A stretch of DNA of 28,987 nt from Gemmatimonadota bacterium (GTDB lineage Bacteria > GCA-2686955). Below are positions 14,465 through 23,020 of this stretch, piece by piece; the stretch's first letter is position 1; every line of letters starts with the position of its first letter. The stretch lies in NCBI GenBank assembly GCA_002686955.1, contig NYZA01000051.1, positions 1 through 28,987 on the forward strand. Reading direction: 5' to 3'. The notes below the pieces were generated by a model. The model was not told the DNA's origin, searched no databases, and saw only the letters and a program-made list of their open reading frames with translations. Both the position numbers and the translations under genes were made by a program.

Positions 14465-16587
14465 CAACTCGCCACTGGCGTGCCCGCCGGCGCCGGCCGC
14501 AGCAGGACGGCGGCCGCGCCGTAAGCGATCAGCGCGCACAGGGCGAACGCCGTCTGGCCGAAGGGGATCAACGTGAAGAAGATGAGCGCCATGGCGGCCA
14601 GGGCGCCGAGCGCGTCGGCCAGCAGGCTGGAGCCCACCAGCTCGTGGCGCGCCGCCGCCAGGCCGAGCGGGAAGAAGATCCCCATCAGGACTCCAGCGGG
14701 GAACAAGGTCAGGGCAGGGAAGAGCTCGCGGATCCACCATCGCGCCTCGGCGAAGGGGATCCATGCCAGCGCCGCGAGATGGAGCGCCAGCACCAACACC
14801 GTGCCGGCGACCCGCGGGAGGACCGCCAGGGCGCGCGGCGGTAGGCGGTGCGCGAGCGCGCTGCCGATCGCACCGTAGACCAGGAAGTAGATGACCAGTC
14901 GAACCATGGTGTGGACCTGGTCCACAAAGAAGCCGCGGTAGGCGTGAACGGTCGCGAGCTGCATGCAAGTATGGGCAACGCCGATGGCGAAGAAGAAGAT
15001 GATCGGATTCCAGGCGGGTCCCGGCGTCACCCGCCGGCGCAGCACCACGAGCCCCGCGATGCAGCCCGCCACCAGCCCCGCCGCCATCCGCACGAGTTGT
15101 CCCCGTACGCCAGCCTCCAGGATGCCCCAGCTGAAGAAAGGAGTGTCGTCGCGCAGCCGATAGCGGGTCCGGGGCGCGTGATCCAGGAAGGGCCGCTCCA
15201 CCTCCAGCCCGAGTGCCTCGATCTTCTCGTCGAGCGCCTCCGCATCGCGGCAGGCGAGGATCTGAACGTGTCCGGTGCCCGGGTCGTGGAAGGTCCAGTG
15301 AGGCGCCCCAAGCTCCTTGAGCGAGAGCACGATCTGGGCGGGCAGGTAGCGGTGCGGTCGGGTCACCACGTTGGCCAGGCCGATGAGCAGGAAGCCGGTA
15401 TCTGTGAGGCGCTCCAAGTAGGTGGCAATCGCCTCCTGCGTGTAGAGATAGCGCGGTCTCACGGCGGCGGAGAAGCCCTGAGTGCCGACCCATCGGGCCG
15501 ACTCGATGAGAATCGCGTCGAGATCGCCGGGATGCTGCTCGGCCACGGTGCGACCGTCGGCGGCGACCGCGTTGACCCGCTTGAAGAGCCCGCCGTTCCA
15601 CTCCGGATGGCGATCGCGCAGGACCCTCACGACCGTGGGATCGATCTCGACCGCGGTGATTCCGGCGTGTGGTGCGAAGGGAAAGGAGTAGAGCCCGCGC
15701 CCGCCGCCGGCGCCGATCACCAGCGCCCGGCCCTCGGGTGGCAGGAGGGCGTAGATCCGCTCCCTCAGGTCGTCTTTTGGGCCGCGTAGCGACTCCGGTC
15801 CCGTCAGCCACATGAAGTGGTAGTTGTAGAAGGCCCCGATGCCCGCCCCGACCGCGCCCGCATCGACGAATCGGAGCTGTGAAAGACGGCTCCAGCCGTG
15901 GAAGAGCGGTGTTTCGAGCTGGTCGTAGAGCGGCTGGAAGCGCGACGAGATGGCGCGGCCGCGGCTGCCCAGCCGAGGGGCCAGGAAGTCGTAGCGTTTG
16001 CCCAGGTCCTGCTCGGTTCGACGCAGGCGCTCGAGCTGCCAATCCAGGTCTAGGGGCGGCGCGGCCCAGAGCACGCCGGCCAGCACCACGATTCCCAGGC
16101 GCGGCAGGAGCAGGAGCGAGAGACTGGTCGCCACCACGATCACGTTGGCGCCGGCCGGGGCGACCAAGAGATCGAAGCCCAGGTAGCCCACCACCAGTCC
16201 CAGCAGGTGGACCGCCCATCCGCGACCCACCCAGCGCGGCCCGGCGCGATGTGCCTGGCGCAGCAGCGGCCCCAGCGCCAGTCCGATGCACACGAACCAG
16301 GCGCTGAGGGTGATGAGGTGGGCGGTCGCCGCGACTCTCAGCTCGCCTGGGTCCACGGTCATGAAGTGCGCCCGGAGTGAGACGGCGAAGAAGGCGAGCA
16401 GCGCCAAACCGGCCGCGCGCGAGGGAGCCGAGGCTCGCAAGCGCGGCAACCAAGCCTGGCCGGCGGCGGCGCCCAGCCCCACGCAGGCAAAGGCCACCGG
16501 GTAGAGGAAAAGCACCAGGGTGCGGGTCAGGATGCCCTGGCGGCTGAGGGTGACGCCGAGCTGCAGCGCCACCGCAAGGTGCGTCAA
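14464..16587 (-). CDS. Polytopic membrane protein with spermidine-synthase-like domain; 5' end probably frameshifted
   Basis: At least 707 residues: N-terminal membrane helices (to about residue 175), a cytoplasmic methyltransferase-fold domain (about 265-440), and 5-6 C-terminal helices (about 495-700). The central domain has a nucleotide-binding glycine loop ALVIGAGGGRG (288-298) and an acidic strand end TAVEIDP (311-317), as in the SpeE-like fused membrane proteins. The aminopropyl-transfer residues of true spermidine synthases are not evident, so polyamine synthesis should not be assumed. The listed start is a TTG without a ribosome binding site. The frame stays open upstream and encodes more hydrophobic sequence (ASLFHIGLALS), so the true start is earlier. 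Adding one base to the G-run at 16623-16628 would join it to an ATG at 16664. It is convergent with the GH13 remnant. Confidence 0.75.
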   Translation of the reverse strand: MTHLAVALQLGVTLSRQGILTRTLVLFLYPVAFACVGLGAAAGQAWLPRLRASAPSRAAGLALLAFFAVSLRAHFMTVDPGELRVAATAHLITLSAWFVCIGLALGPLLRQAHRAGPRWVGRGWAVHLLGLVVGYLGFDLLVAPAGANVIVVATSLSLLLLPRLGIVVLAGVLWAAPPLDLDWQLERLRRTEQDLGKRYDFLAPRLGSRGRAISSRFQPLYDQLETPLFHGWSRLSQLRFVDAGAVGAGIGAFYNYHFMWLTGPESLRGPKDDLRERIYALLPPEGRALVIGAGGGRGLYSFPFAPHAGITAVEIDPTVVRVLRDRHPEWNGGLFKRVNAVAADGRTVAEQHPGDLDAILIESARWVGTQGFSAAVRPRYLYTQEAIATYLERLTDTGFLLIGLANVVTRPHRYLPAQIVLSLKELGAPHWTFHDPGTGHVQILACRDAEALDEKIEALGLEVERPFLDHAPRTRYRLRDDTPFFSWGILEAGVRGQLVRMAAGLVAGCIAGLVVLRRRVTPGPAWNPIIFFFAIGVAHTCMQLATVHAYRGFFVDQVHTMVRLVIYFLVYGAIGSALAHRLPPRALAVLPRVAGTVLVLALHLAALAWIPFAEARWWIRELFPALTLFPAGVLMGIFFPLGLAAARHELVGSSLLADALGALAAMALIFFTLIPFGQTAFALCALIAYGAAAVLLRPAPAGTPVAS

Positions 16588-16622
16588 AGAGAGAGCCAGC
16601 CCGATATGAAACAGGCTGGCCA

Positions 16623-16628
16623 GGGGGG
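16623..16628. other. Six-G run at probable frameshift site
   Basis: On the minus strand an ATG at 16664 opens a short frame that reads to a stop overlapping the TTG at 16587. The spermidine-synthase-like frame is open alongside it. One extra C in this C6 run (minus strand) would fuse the two into a single start, with MEYAPAGNRAQPPP leading into LASLFHIGLALSL. This could be a sequencing error, a phase-variable tract or a real mutation. Confidence 0.5.
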
Positions 16629-16718
16629 AGGCTGGGCTCGGTTGCCCGCTGGAGCGTATTCCATCCCCTTTGGTAAGGTGTCTACAAAACCGGAGGAAGG
16701 TCCAATGCGACAGTGCCT

Positions 16719-18416
16719 CTACCTCTCGCGCCCGTCCCAGCGCCGAGAAATCCTGTTGATCACACCTTTCGATGTGTTGATCATCTTGCGCCCCGTATGC
16801 GGTCCGAACAAGCTAGCGGCGGCCTGGTAGCCTCCTTGCCAGTACTCTTCCCAGGTCGTCATGTACGAAATGTAGTTGTTGGTCAACCCGAAGGTCCACA
16901 CATCTTCGTACCCCTTCCCGTGGGCATGATCTCGAATCTTGACGCCGACATCGTAGATCGCTTCGCCCGGAATCGAGTGGATCAAGAGGTCGTCGATGCG
17001 CAGCGCGGCGACCCGCGCCTTGGTTTCCACCGTTCCGCTCAGAGGCAAGACGAACCACCAGGGCACCATCGGATACTCGGAATCCCACAATCCCGGCCGG
17101 CTGTGAGGCGATCCCATCCACTTGATCTTCCGTTCGACATCGAGCTCCACTTCGTCCGCCGGCACGATCGTCGCCCACAGATCGAGCACCTGCGCCCCGA
17201 GCTGCTCGCCGACCCAGATCGCCGCGTCGAGATTGGAGCGACCGTGCGAATCGGAAACCTGATCCCCTTCGGCGCCGTTCACATGGAAAGCGACCACATT
17301 CTCACCGAGTCCGTCCTCGACCCAATCCTCCGCGAAGCCGGAGAAATCGCGGCTCATGTATCGCCATTCGCTATCGAGAGCCGTTACATGCGCCGCGAAG
17401 TTGAATAGAACCGCTTTTGGCGATCCGTCCGCCTTGTCGATCCGCAAGACGCCGATCGTTGGGTCCACCTTCTCCACATCGTCTCGGGAGTTGCGGGAGA
17501 GTCCGACCTCGTCCGGACCGGTGACATAACCAATCCTCGCCGGCTCCAGATCGGCCACCGCCGCCCGAACACCATCGGCCATCTCATCGATCAGCGGCTC
17601 GGCGACCCTCGCGTCGTAGATATCCATCGCGCCGAACCAGAGGAAGGGGAGCAGGTTCATCGCACCCGGGCCGGAGTGGTTGTGCGTGGCGGAGATGAAA
17701 AAATTCTCGCGGTGGATGCCGAGATCCTGCAACTGATCGGTCATCGTGCGGAATAAATGGGCGCTGAATCCGACCGTATCGAGCCCCCCCAGCACGATCC
17801 GCCGCTGTCCGTTGTCGAGCACGATGAACTTCGCCAGAATCGGATCGTGTACATCCTCGGGAGGCCAGAAGAACTTCGAATACCACGCTGGATCGAGCTC
17901 GTCGTCGTGGTGAAGCAGATCCTCGCGCCAGCGCCCGGTCCCTCCCAGCGGGCATCCGCGCGGTGGCGTGATATCGACGACCGCGACTCCCGCCATGAGC
18001 GGGCCCGGTTCCGGATCGGCTCCCATACTCCTCGGCGCCTCCAGATCGTCCAGGGCCATCTCCAGATCGGCCGATCGGGCGTCCCCCGCACCGCTCTGGA
18101 TCGAGAAGGGCGGCGCTCCAGGCCGATCCAGTCCCGCAAGCTCCGACCACACCGCCCCGTCATCGTCGTCCGGACGGTTGAACGCACGGAAGAGCAGGCG
18201 ATAGAACGCCCTCTCCGCCGGAGAGAGTCCCCGAATCAGTCCGAGCAAATACTCACGAATCTCCTCAGGGGGAGCATTTTCGGCCGGCGGGTCGGTGGCC
18301 AGCAGCTTCTCCCCGTCGAAGGGGGGCAGGCTGTGGGCTCCCGCGGGCGGCGCCGGGATGGTTCCGAATGCGAGGGCGGCGAGCGCACAGGTCGAGGCAA
18401 CAAGCTTGGAGGACAC
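16719..18416 (-). CDS. Secreted neutral/alkaline ceramidase-like hydrolase
   Basis: Neutral ceramidases are zinc amidases that cleave ceramide to sphingosine and fatty acid. The 565-residue product starts at a GTG with GGAG about 9 bases upstream and has a signal peptide (1 to about 27). After a 110-residue N-terminal region comes the catalytic domain with family motifs: VVDITPPRGCPLGGTG (146-161), VHDPILAKFIVLDNG (189-203), the zinc-site sequence ISATHNHSGPG (241-251), FNFAAHVTAL, HVNGAEGDQVSD, and SYMTTWEEYWQGGYQ near the C-terminus. The C-terminal Ig-like domain of classical neutral ceramidases appears to be missing, and the N-terminal region (helical, with LSPAERAFYRLLFRAFNRP) is extra. 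Sphingolipid turnover or attack on foreign lipids is inferred; the substrate could differ. The spermidine-synthase-like gene follows 131 bases downstream on the same strand. Confidence 0.85.
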   Translation of the reverse strand: MSSKLVASTCALAALAFGTIPAPPAGAHSLPPFDGEKLLATDPPAENAPPEEIREYLLGLIRGLSPAERAFYRLLFRAFNRPDDDDGAVWSELAGLDRPGAPPFSIQSGAGDARSADLEMALDDLEAPRSMGADPEPGPLMAGVAVVDITPPRGCPLGGTGRWREDLLHHDDELDPAWYSKFFWPPEDVHDPILAKFIVLDNGQRRIVLGGLDTVGFSAHLFRTMTDQLQDLGIHRENFFISATHNHSGPGAMNLLPFLWFGAMDIYDARVAEPLIDEMADGVRAAVADLEPARIGYVTGPDEVGLSRNSRDDVEKVDPTIGVLRIDKADGSPKAVLFNFAAHVTALDSEWRYMSRDFSGFAEDWVEDGLGENVVAFHVNGAEGDQVSDSHGRSNLDAAIWVGEQLGAQVLDLWATIVPADEVELDVERKIKWMGSPHSRPGLWDSEYPMVPWWFVLPLSGTVETKARVAALRIDDLLIHSIPGEAIYDVGVKIRDHAHGKGYEDVWTFGLTNNYISYMTTWEEYWQGGYQAAASLFGPHTGRKMINTSKGVINRISRRWDGRER

Positions 18417-18522
18417 GATCGATCTCCAGTTCTCGATATTCCGCGAGCGTCACCGTCTCAGCGTACCGCAACCGTGGTTCGACGTCTACCGCTCGACGAT
18501 TCGTTCTCTCCGCGCCGGCTTC

Positions 18523-19887
18523 TCAGCGCCGCTCCCCCGGTGGGGGCACCAGCGAGGCATCCTCTTCTCGATAATCGTGCAGCTTGTTGCGAAGCGTGCG
18601 AATCGAAATCCCAAGGATCTCAGCCGCCTTGGTCCGGTTCCAATCGGTCTCGTCGAGAGTGCGCAGAATCAGAGTCCGCTCCGCCTCACGCACCGTCATG
18701 CCGACTTTGAAAGGCAGCTCCTCGATGCTCGGCTCCTCTTCCGGAATCAGGCTATTCGCCAGCGACACGAGATTGTTGCGACTCATCACGACCGCACGCT
18801 CGATGAAGTTCTCGAGCTCGCGTACATTGCCCCGCCAGGGCAGTTCGGTCAGGTAGGCGATCACATCCTCCGTCAGTTCTACGTTTTTTCCCATATCGCC
18901 ATTGAATCTGCGCAGGAAGTGATCGATCAGGAGCGGGATGTCGCTGGGGCGGTTTCGCAGCGCCGGCACCACGATCGGCACCACATTGAGGCGGTAGTAG
19001 AGATCTTCCCGGAATGCGCCCCGCTCGACCTCCTGTTTGAGCGGACGGTTGGTCGTGGCGATCACGCGACACCTAGGTCGCACCACATTTGTTCCTCCGA
19101 TTCTATAGAACTCTCGCTCCTGCAAGACCCGTAGCAACTTCGCCTGCAAGCTCGACGCGATCTCACTGATCTCGTCGAGAAGAATCGATCCACCATCCGC
19201 CGCCTCGAACTTACCGATCATCCGCCGATCCGCGCCCGTAAACGCACCTTTCTCGTGTCCGAAGAGCTCCGATTCGAGCAGTTCGGAAGGCAGAGCAGCA
19301 CAATTGACCTTGATGAAGGGCCCCTCGGGCGTCGTCCCTCCCTGATGGATCGCCAGTGCGATCAACTCCTTCCCCGTGCCGGTATCTCCCTGGATCAGCA
19401 CGGTCGAGCTGCTCTCGGCAACCATCTCGACCGTTTCGAAGACCGCCTGCATCGCGCGCGACTTGCCGATGATTGCGTCTTCCCCGAACTGTTGTGTGAC
19501 TCGACGCCGCAGCTCCTTGTTCTGCCGTCTCAGCTCGACCACTTCGCTCGCCCGGCGAACCAAGGAACGCAAAGCGTCCACCGGCGTCGGCTTGGTGAGA
19601 TAGTGAAAGGCGCCCTTTCGCATCGCCTCCACCGCTCCCTCCACCGAGGAATTGGCGGTCATGACGATCACCATCGATTTTGTCTGGATCGTCTCTACGA
19701 GATCGAGTCCGTTCGCGTCGGGAAGCCCCACATCCAACAACACCAAATCGGGCGCGAAAGAGTCACACTTCTCCATCCCCTCGGCTCCGGTCTCAGCCGT
19801 ATCGACCTGAAACTCCTCGCCGAGAGCTTCCCCGATCAGTTCGAGGACGAGCGGATTGTCGTCGATGGCGAGAATGCGTTTCATCAT
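18523..19887 (-). CDS. Sigma-54-dependent response regulator (FlgR/FlrC/NtrC type)
   Basis: A 454-residue NtrC-family enhancer-binding protein. The receiver domain (1-120) has acidic pocket Asp9/Asp10, phospho-acceptor Asp52 (LVLLDVGLPD), Thr77 and Lys99. The AAA+ domain (about 137-365) has Walker A GDTGTGKE (167-174), the sigma-54-contacting GAFTGA loop (214-219) and Walker B ILLDE (235-239). A Fis-type helix-turn-helix follows (about 400-437, NRTKAAEILGISIRTLRNKL). All residues needed for activation are present. I chose the ATG at 19887, which overlaps the kinase stop as ATGA; the longer reading adds 16 residues inside the kinase gene. The cognate kinase is directly upstream. A sigma-54 promoter before flgB makes flagellar control the most likely job, although general NtrC-like roles cannot be excluded from sequence. 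Confidence 0.93.
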   Translation of the reverse strand: MMKRILAIDDNPLVLELIGEALGEEFQVDTAETGAEGMEKCDSFAPDLVLLDVGLPDANGLDLVETIQTKSMVIVMTANSSVEGAVEAMRKGAFHYLTKPTPVDALRSLVRRASEVVELRRQNKELRRRVTQQFGEDAIIGKSRAMQAVFETVEMVAESSSTVLIQGDTGTGKELIALAIHQGGTTPEGPFIKVNCAALPSELLESELFGHEKGAFTGADRRMIGKFEAADGGSILLDEISEIASSLQAKLLRVLQEREFYRIGGTNVVRPRCRVIATTNRPLKQEVERGAFREDLYYRLNVVPIVVPALRNRPSDIPLLIDHFLRRFNGDMGKNVELTEDVIAYLTELPWRGNVRELENFIERAVVMSRNNLVSLANSLIPEEEPSIEELPFKVGMTVREAERTLILRTLDETDWNRTKAAEILGISIRTLRNKLHDYREEDASLVPPPGERR

Positions 19888-20675
19888 CGCTGAGACCTTT
19901 CGGATGTCGCCGACCATTGCGGGAGCATCATGCAAACGCGCGTTCCCCCCTCTTCGGCCGATTCCAGACGCAGATCGCCCCCGTGGAGAAAAGCGATCTT
20001 CTCGACCCGATTGAGTCCGATGCCATCCGCACCCGGCCGAGTGCTGAAAAAGAGGCGACGGATCCGCGCCATCTGCGTCGCGGGAATCCCCTCGCCGTCG
20101 TCCTCAACGACGATCTCGGCTTCGTTCGCGCCGGCCCGCCGACCGGTCAGCTCGAGCCGGCCGGCTCCCGCTTCAATACCGTTGCGCAGCAAGTGAAGCA
20201 CCGCTTCCTTGGCAAGGGTGGAATCGACATGGAGCATGAGATCGGCTTCGATCGTCCGAGACAAAACCCAGCCGCCCTCGGCCGGCGGATACTCCGCGCG
20301 CAGCACCGACTCGGCGCCGTCGATGATCTCCACGGCTTCGACCGCTTCGAGGCACGGCATCTCCGTACGGCTCATGTCGACCATGGCGCTCAGAACCCGA
20401 TCGACCCCGGTTACCCCTTCGAGGATCCGTCCCACCCACTGGCCGACCTTCGGATCGGCGGGATGGCGGGAGCCGACCAGCTCGGCGAAACCTTCGATGC
20501 TGAAGAGGGGATTGCGGAGCTCGTGGGCGATCTCGCCGGCGCTCTCAGCGATCTGCGCCGCCGCCTGAAGCTCACGACAGCGCTGCTCCAGAAGGCGCCG
20601 AGCCTCGCGCTCCTCCTCGAGCTCCAGCTCCAGTCGCTTTTTCTCTTCGGCGAGCGAGAGGGTGCGGATGCTCAT
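19884..20675 (-). CDS. Soluble sensor histidine kinase (FlgS/FlrB-like)
   Basis: A 263-residue cytoplasmic kinase with no membrane segment and no recognisable PAS domain. An N-terminal coiled coil (about 8-45, mostly Glu/Leu/Arg) leads into the H-box GEIAHELRNPLFSIEGFAEL (His51), a dimerisation helix pair, and a HATPase domain with N-box HLLRNGIEAG (Asn165), G1 EDDGEGIP (191-198), an F-box-like LFFSTRPG and G2 GADGIGLNRV. The likely start is the ATG at 20675, which overlaps the TPR gene stop as ATGA; the longer reading from 20789 is in the TPR gene. Small soluble kinases paired with NtrC-type regulators in flagellated bacteria (FlgS, FlrB) monitor basal-body assembly. This assignment is inferred from size, pairing and the flagellar context. 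Confidence 0.88.
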   Translation of the reverse strand: MSIRTLSLAEEKKRLELELEEEREARRLLEQRCRELQAAAQIAESAGEIAHELRNPLFSIEGFAELVGSRHPADPKVGQWVGRILEGVTGVDRVLSAMVDMSRTEMPCLEAVEAVEIIDGAESVLRAEYPPAEGGWVLSRTIEADLMLHVDSTLAKEAVLHLLRNGIEAGAGRLELTGRRAGANEAEIVVEDDGEGIPATQMARIRRLFFSTRPGADGIGLNRVEKIAFLHGGDLRLESAEEGGTRVCMMLPQWSATSERSQR

Positions 20676-22060
20676 GGAGAACGACCCGAAGCCAGTTTCG
20701 GCGCGCTCCCGGTGAGTCGCTCCACCTCCCGCGCCTGCGAAAAGGCCCAGAGCGAGATCTCTTTTCGCCATTCGGCTCGCTGCCGCCATCGTGCGTCGGG
20801 GTGCTCCTCGGCGAACTCTCCGTACGCCGCCGCGGCGCCTTCGAGCTCACCGGAACGTAGGAGGGTGTTCGCCACCTGGAAGCGCGCCCACTCTCCGTCC
20901 CCCCGCTTCGCCCCCTCCTCCAAGACCAGGCGATAGTCGGCGCGTGCGCCCTTCATATCGCCCGCCCGGAATCTCAGATCCGCCCGATCCAGCAGGAGCT
21001 CCAAGCGCGGCGCATCCCGCAGCCCGAGCGCCGCATCGAGATGAACCACCGCGGCCTCAAAACGCCGGGCCTCCTTCTCGATTCGCGCCCCGACGCGGCG
21101 GAGCCTGAGAGCATGGGCCGGATCTGCGGCTCCCTCGAGGCCCACTTCGATCGCCTCGCGGGCATCCGGGTATCGGTTCAGAGCGAGCGCCGCCTCGGCC
21201 ATCGCGGCTCCCGCTTCGAGAAACGCGCCGTGCGCTGGAAAGCGCTCGAGCAGCTCTTTCGCCCGCGTGTAGGCGCGATAGGAGCGATCGGCGCCCGCGT
21301 GCGCCAGCGACGAGGCCCAAAGAAGATCGGGCCGCGCCAGGGGATCGGCCGAGCCGTAGACGGAGCGCCCCAGGGCCCTTTCCAAGGCCAGTCCGGCCTT
21401 TTTCGAATCGCGGAGATCATCGAAGACCAAAGCGATCTGCACCATCGCCGCCGTGGCGTAGATCGACGAGGGATGGCGCTCCAGCAGCAGCGAGAAGCGG
21501 TGGTTGGCGATATCGTGAGCGAGGGTACGCCTGTGCAGCAGCCCTTCCTCGAAGAGCAGGCTGTCGGGCGAGCCGACCGGCTCCGGCGCGGCGACGATCT
21601 CGAGCGGCGGAACCGGAGGGCTGACCGGATCGGGCTGCCCCCGGGCCACGATCTCTCGCATCGCGAAAGCCGCCGGGAAGAGATCGACGAAGACCCGCTC
21701 GTCGAGAACGATCGCGTCGAGCCGCGCACCTGGCACGATCGGCTCGATCTCGACCCACGACTCCTGCCCCTCTCTCGGTCCGATTCGTAGCGCGGCGACC
21801 TGGTCGAATGCGGTCGGTGCGATCGAGGAGCGGCGGAGCTCGTCCACCCCGGTCGTCACAAGGATCGTCAGGCCGCCACTTTCCCTATAGCGCCACGAAA
21901 CCGGCGCCCTGAAAGGGATCTCAAACGAAAGCCGAAGCGTACCGTCCCCGTGGCTTCCCTCCGGGAAGGGAAGCGTTTCGGCAACGGCGGGCATCGACAG
22001 GGCGGCGGCGCTCACGACGTGGCACACGCCCCGCGAAACGGGTTGAAGCAGAGTACGCAT
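20672..22060 (-). CDS. Exported TPR protein, first gene of the two-component cassette
   Basis: A 462-residue protein, taking the ATG at 22060, which opens a signal peptide-like segment (to about residue 27, SAAALSMPAVAE); a GTG at 22099 would add 13 residues. Neither start has a strong ribosome binding site. Residues about 35-140 form a beta-rich domain resembling AMIN (LRLSFEIPFRAPVSWRYRES, LTILVTTGVDEL, RVFVDLFP), which in other proteins binds cell-wall or pilus components. Residues about 175-450 are helical, with tetratricopeptide-like units (for example RFEAAVVHLDAALGLRDAPR, MKGARADYRLVLEEGAKRGD, LEGAAAAYGEFAEEHPD). The gene overlaps the kinase gene by 4 bases, so it is probably translated together with it. 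It may act as an envelope-side sensor or scaffold for the kinase; that is inference. AMIN identity is tentative. Confidence 0.78.
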   Translation of the reverse strand: MRTLLQPVSRGVCHVVSAAALSMPAVAETLPFPEGSHGDGTLRLSFEIPFRAPVSWRYRESGGLTILVTTGVDELRRSSIAPTAFDQVAALRIGPREGQESWVEIEPIVPGARLDAIVLDERVFVDLFPAAFAMREIVARGQPDPVSPPVPPLEIVAAPEPVGSPDSLLFEEGLLHRRTLAHDIANHRFSLLLERHPSSIYATAAMVQIALVFDDLRDSKKAGLALERALGRSVYGSADPLARPDLLWASSLAHAGADRSYRAYTRAKELLERFPAHGAFLEAGAAMAEAALALNRYPDAREAIEVGLEGAADPAHALRLRRVGARIEKEARRFEAAVVHLDAALGLRDAPRLELLLDRADLRFRAGDMKGARADYRLVLEEGAKRGDGEWARFQVANTLLRSGELEGAAAAYGEFAEEHPDARWRQRAEWRKEISLWAFSQAREVERLTGSAPKLASGRSP

Positions 22061-22145
22061 GTTCGACGTATCGGACCAAAGCGGACCAGCTTGACTCACG
22101 TTCGACGCGAGTTTCGGCGAGAAAGCACCGCGTTCCGGCCTTTCA

Positions 22146-22214
22146 GAGCGGAGCCTTCAGCGGAACGCTCGACGCCGCCGGGGCCTCGACGACGGTTCCG
22201 GTCCTCATCCCGCC
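22146..22214. repeat. Diverged direct repeat, copy A
   Basis: The first 19 bases (GAGCGGAGCCTTCAGCGGA) are identical to copy B at 22780, and 57 of 69 positions match overall by hand alignment. Read on the plus strand, differences are mostly conservative in the frame SGAFSGTLDAAGASTTVPVL, and this frame runs on to a stop at 22321-22323. This suggests former or present protein-coding sequence. Confidence 0.65.
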
Positions 22215-22779
22215 CGGCCTCGCCGTCGCGACTCTCCACGCGGCCTCGATCTCCTGCATCGAAGGGGATCCCGATCCGGAGATTCGCGAGATCACCGACC
22301 GGGTTTCGATCTCGATCGAGTAGCGGAAGCCAAGAGAGGAGGGATGCGGCCGGCTCTCGCAAGGCGGGGTAGGCCGCGCGCGCGGCCATTGCGGGCCCCC
22401 ATGCAACCGGGTGAAATCCTGCTGCTATTGACGCCCCGCGCCAGCAAAGCTCTCATCGAGGGCAGGCAGAGCGCCACGAGCGTTCGGGCGAACTCGTGCG
22501 TTCGCCTTCATGTCGATCGTTCATGGGCCGGATCGTACGACAAGCTCCTTGCAAGAGCACGTCTCGCCCCACGATCCGGGGGAATCAGGAGGGGGGAGGC
22601 GACAGTGACCCTCCGCGAACCGTCATTCGCGGCCAGGCATGCGCGACCGCTCCGCTTCGGTCGAACTTCCCGCCCTGGTTGCTCACGAGGTTGCCGGGCC
22701 CCTCGCGCCCCACGCTGTTCCAGAGCCCACGCGCAACACACTCCTCGCCCCGGATCGCTTCCCGGCCTCCGCCTTCGCG

Positions 22780-22848
22780 GAGCGGAGCCTTCAGCGGAGC
22801 CTTCGATTCCGCCGGGATCGCGACAACGATTCCGGTCGTCGTCTCGCC
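22780..22848. repeat. Diverged direct repeat, copy B
   Basis: The partner of copy A, 634 bases further on in the same orientation. In the matching plus-strand frame it reads SGAFSGAFDSAGIATTIPVV. It contains two tandem copies of AGCGGAGCCTTC at 22781-22804. Weaker similarity continues past the aligned part (CGATTCCACATGCGGCC compared with CGACTCTCCACGCGGCC in copy A). Confidence 0.65.
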
Positions 22849-23020
22849 GCCCCCTCCCGCGCGATTCCACATGCGGCCGACTCGCGCGAAGCCCGGTTGG
22901 CGGCGCATACAGAGGGGGGTGAAATCCAGTGTGACCATTCCCTAATCGCGCCGGGCCTGCCCCTCGTCTCGTGATGCGCGACTCGGGAGTTCCGCTCGAG
23001 GGGGTCGCCAAGCGCGACCT

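Larger units (their letters stand above)
22100..23020. other. 920-base region without a convincing gene
   Basis: Between the TPR gene and the beta-helix gene. Short ORFs exist in most frames on both strands, but they are Arg/Pro/Ser-rich, lack ribosome binding sites and contradict each other. I see no tRNA, tmRNA or RNase P core motifs. The region holds two diverged copies of a repeat (listed separately), a 12-bp tandem duplication at 22781-22804, and a hairpin at 22767-22782 (CTCCGC / GCGGAG). GGGTGAAATCC recurs near 22413 and 22917. It may be degraded coding sequence or a noncoding repeat family. Confidence 0.55.

Noticed and set aside
22585-22938. A 117-codon minus-strand ORF in the gap between the TPR and beta-helix genes
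   Set aside because: No ribosome binding site, low-complexity Arg/Gly/Pro composition, and competing open frames on the other strand; it was described as part of a repeat region instead.
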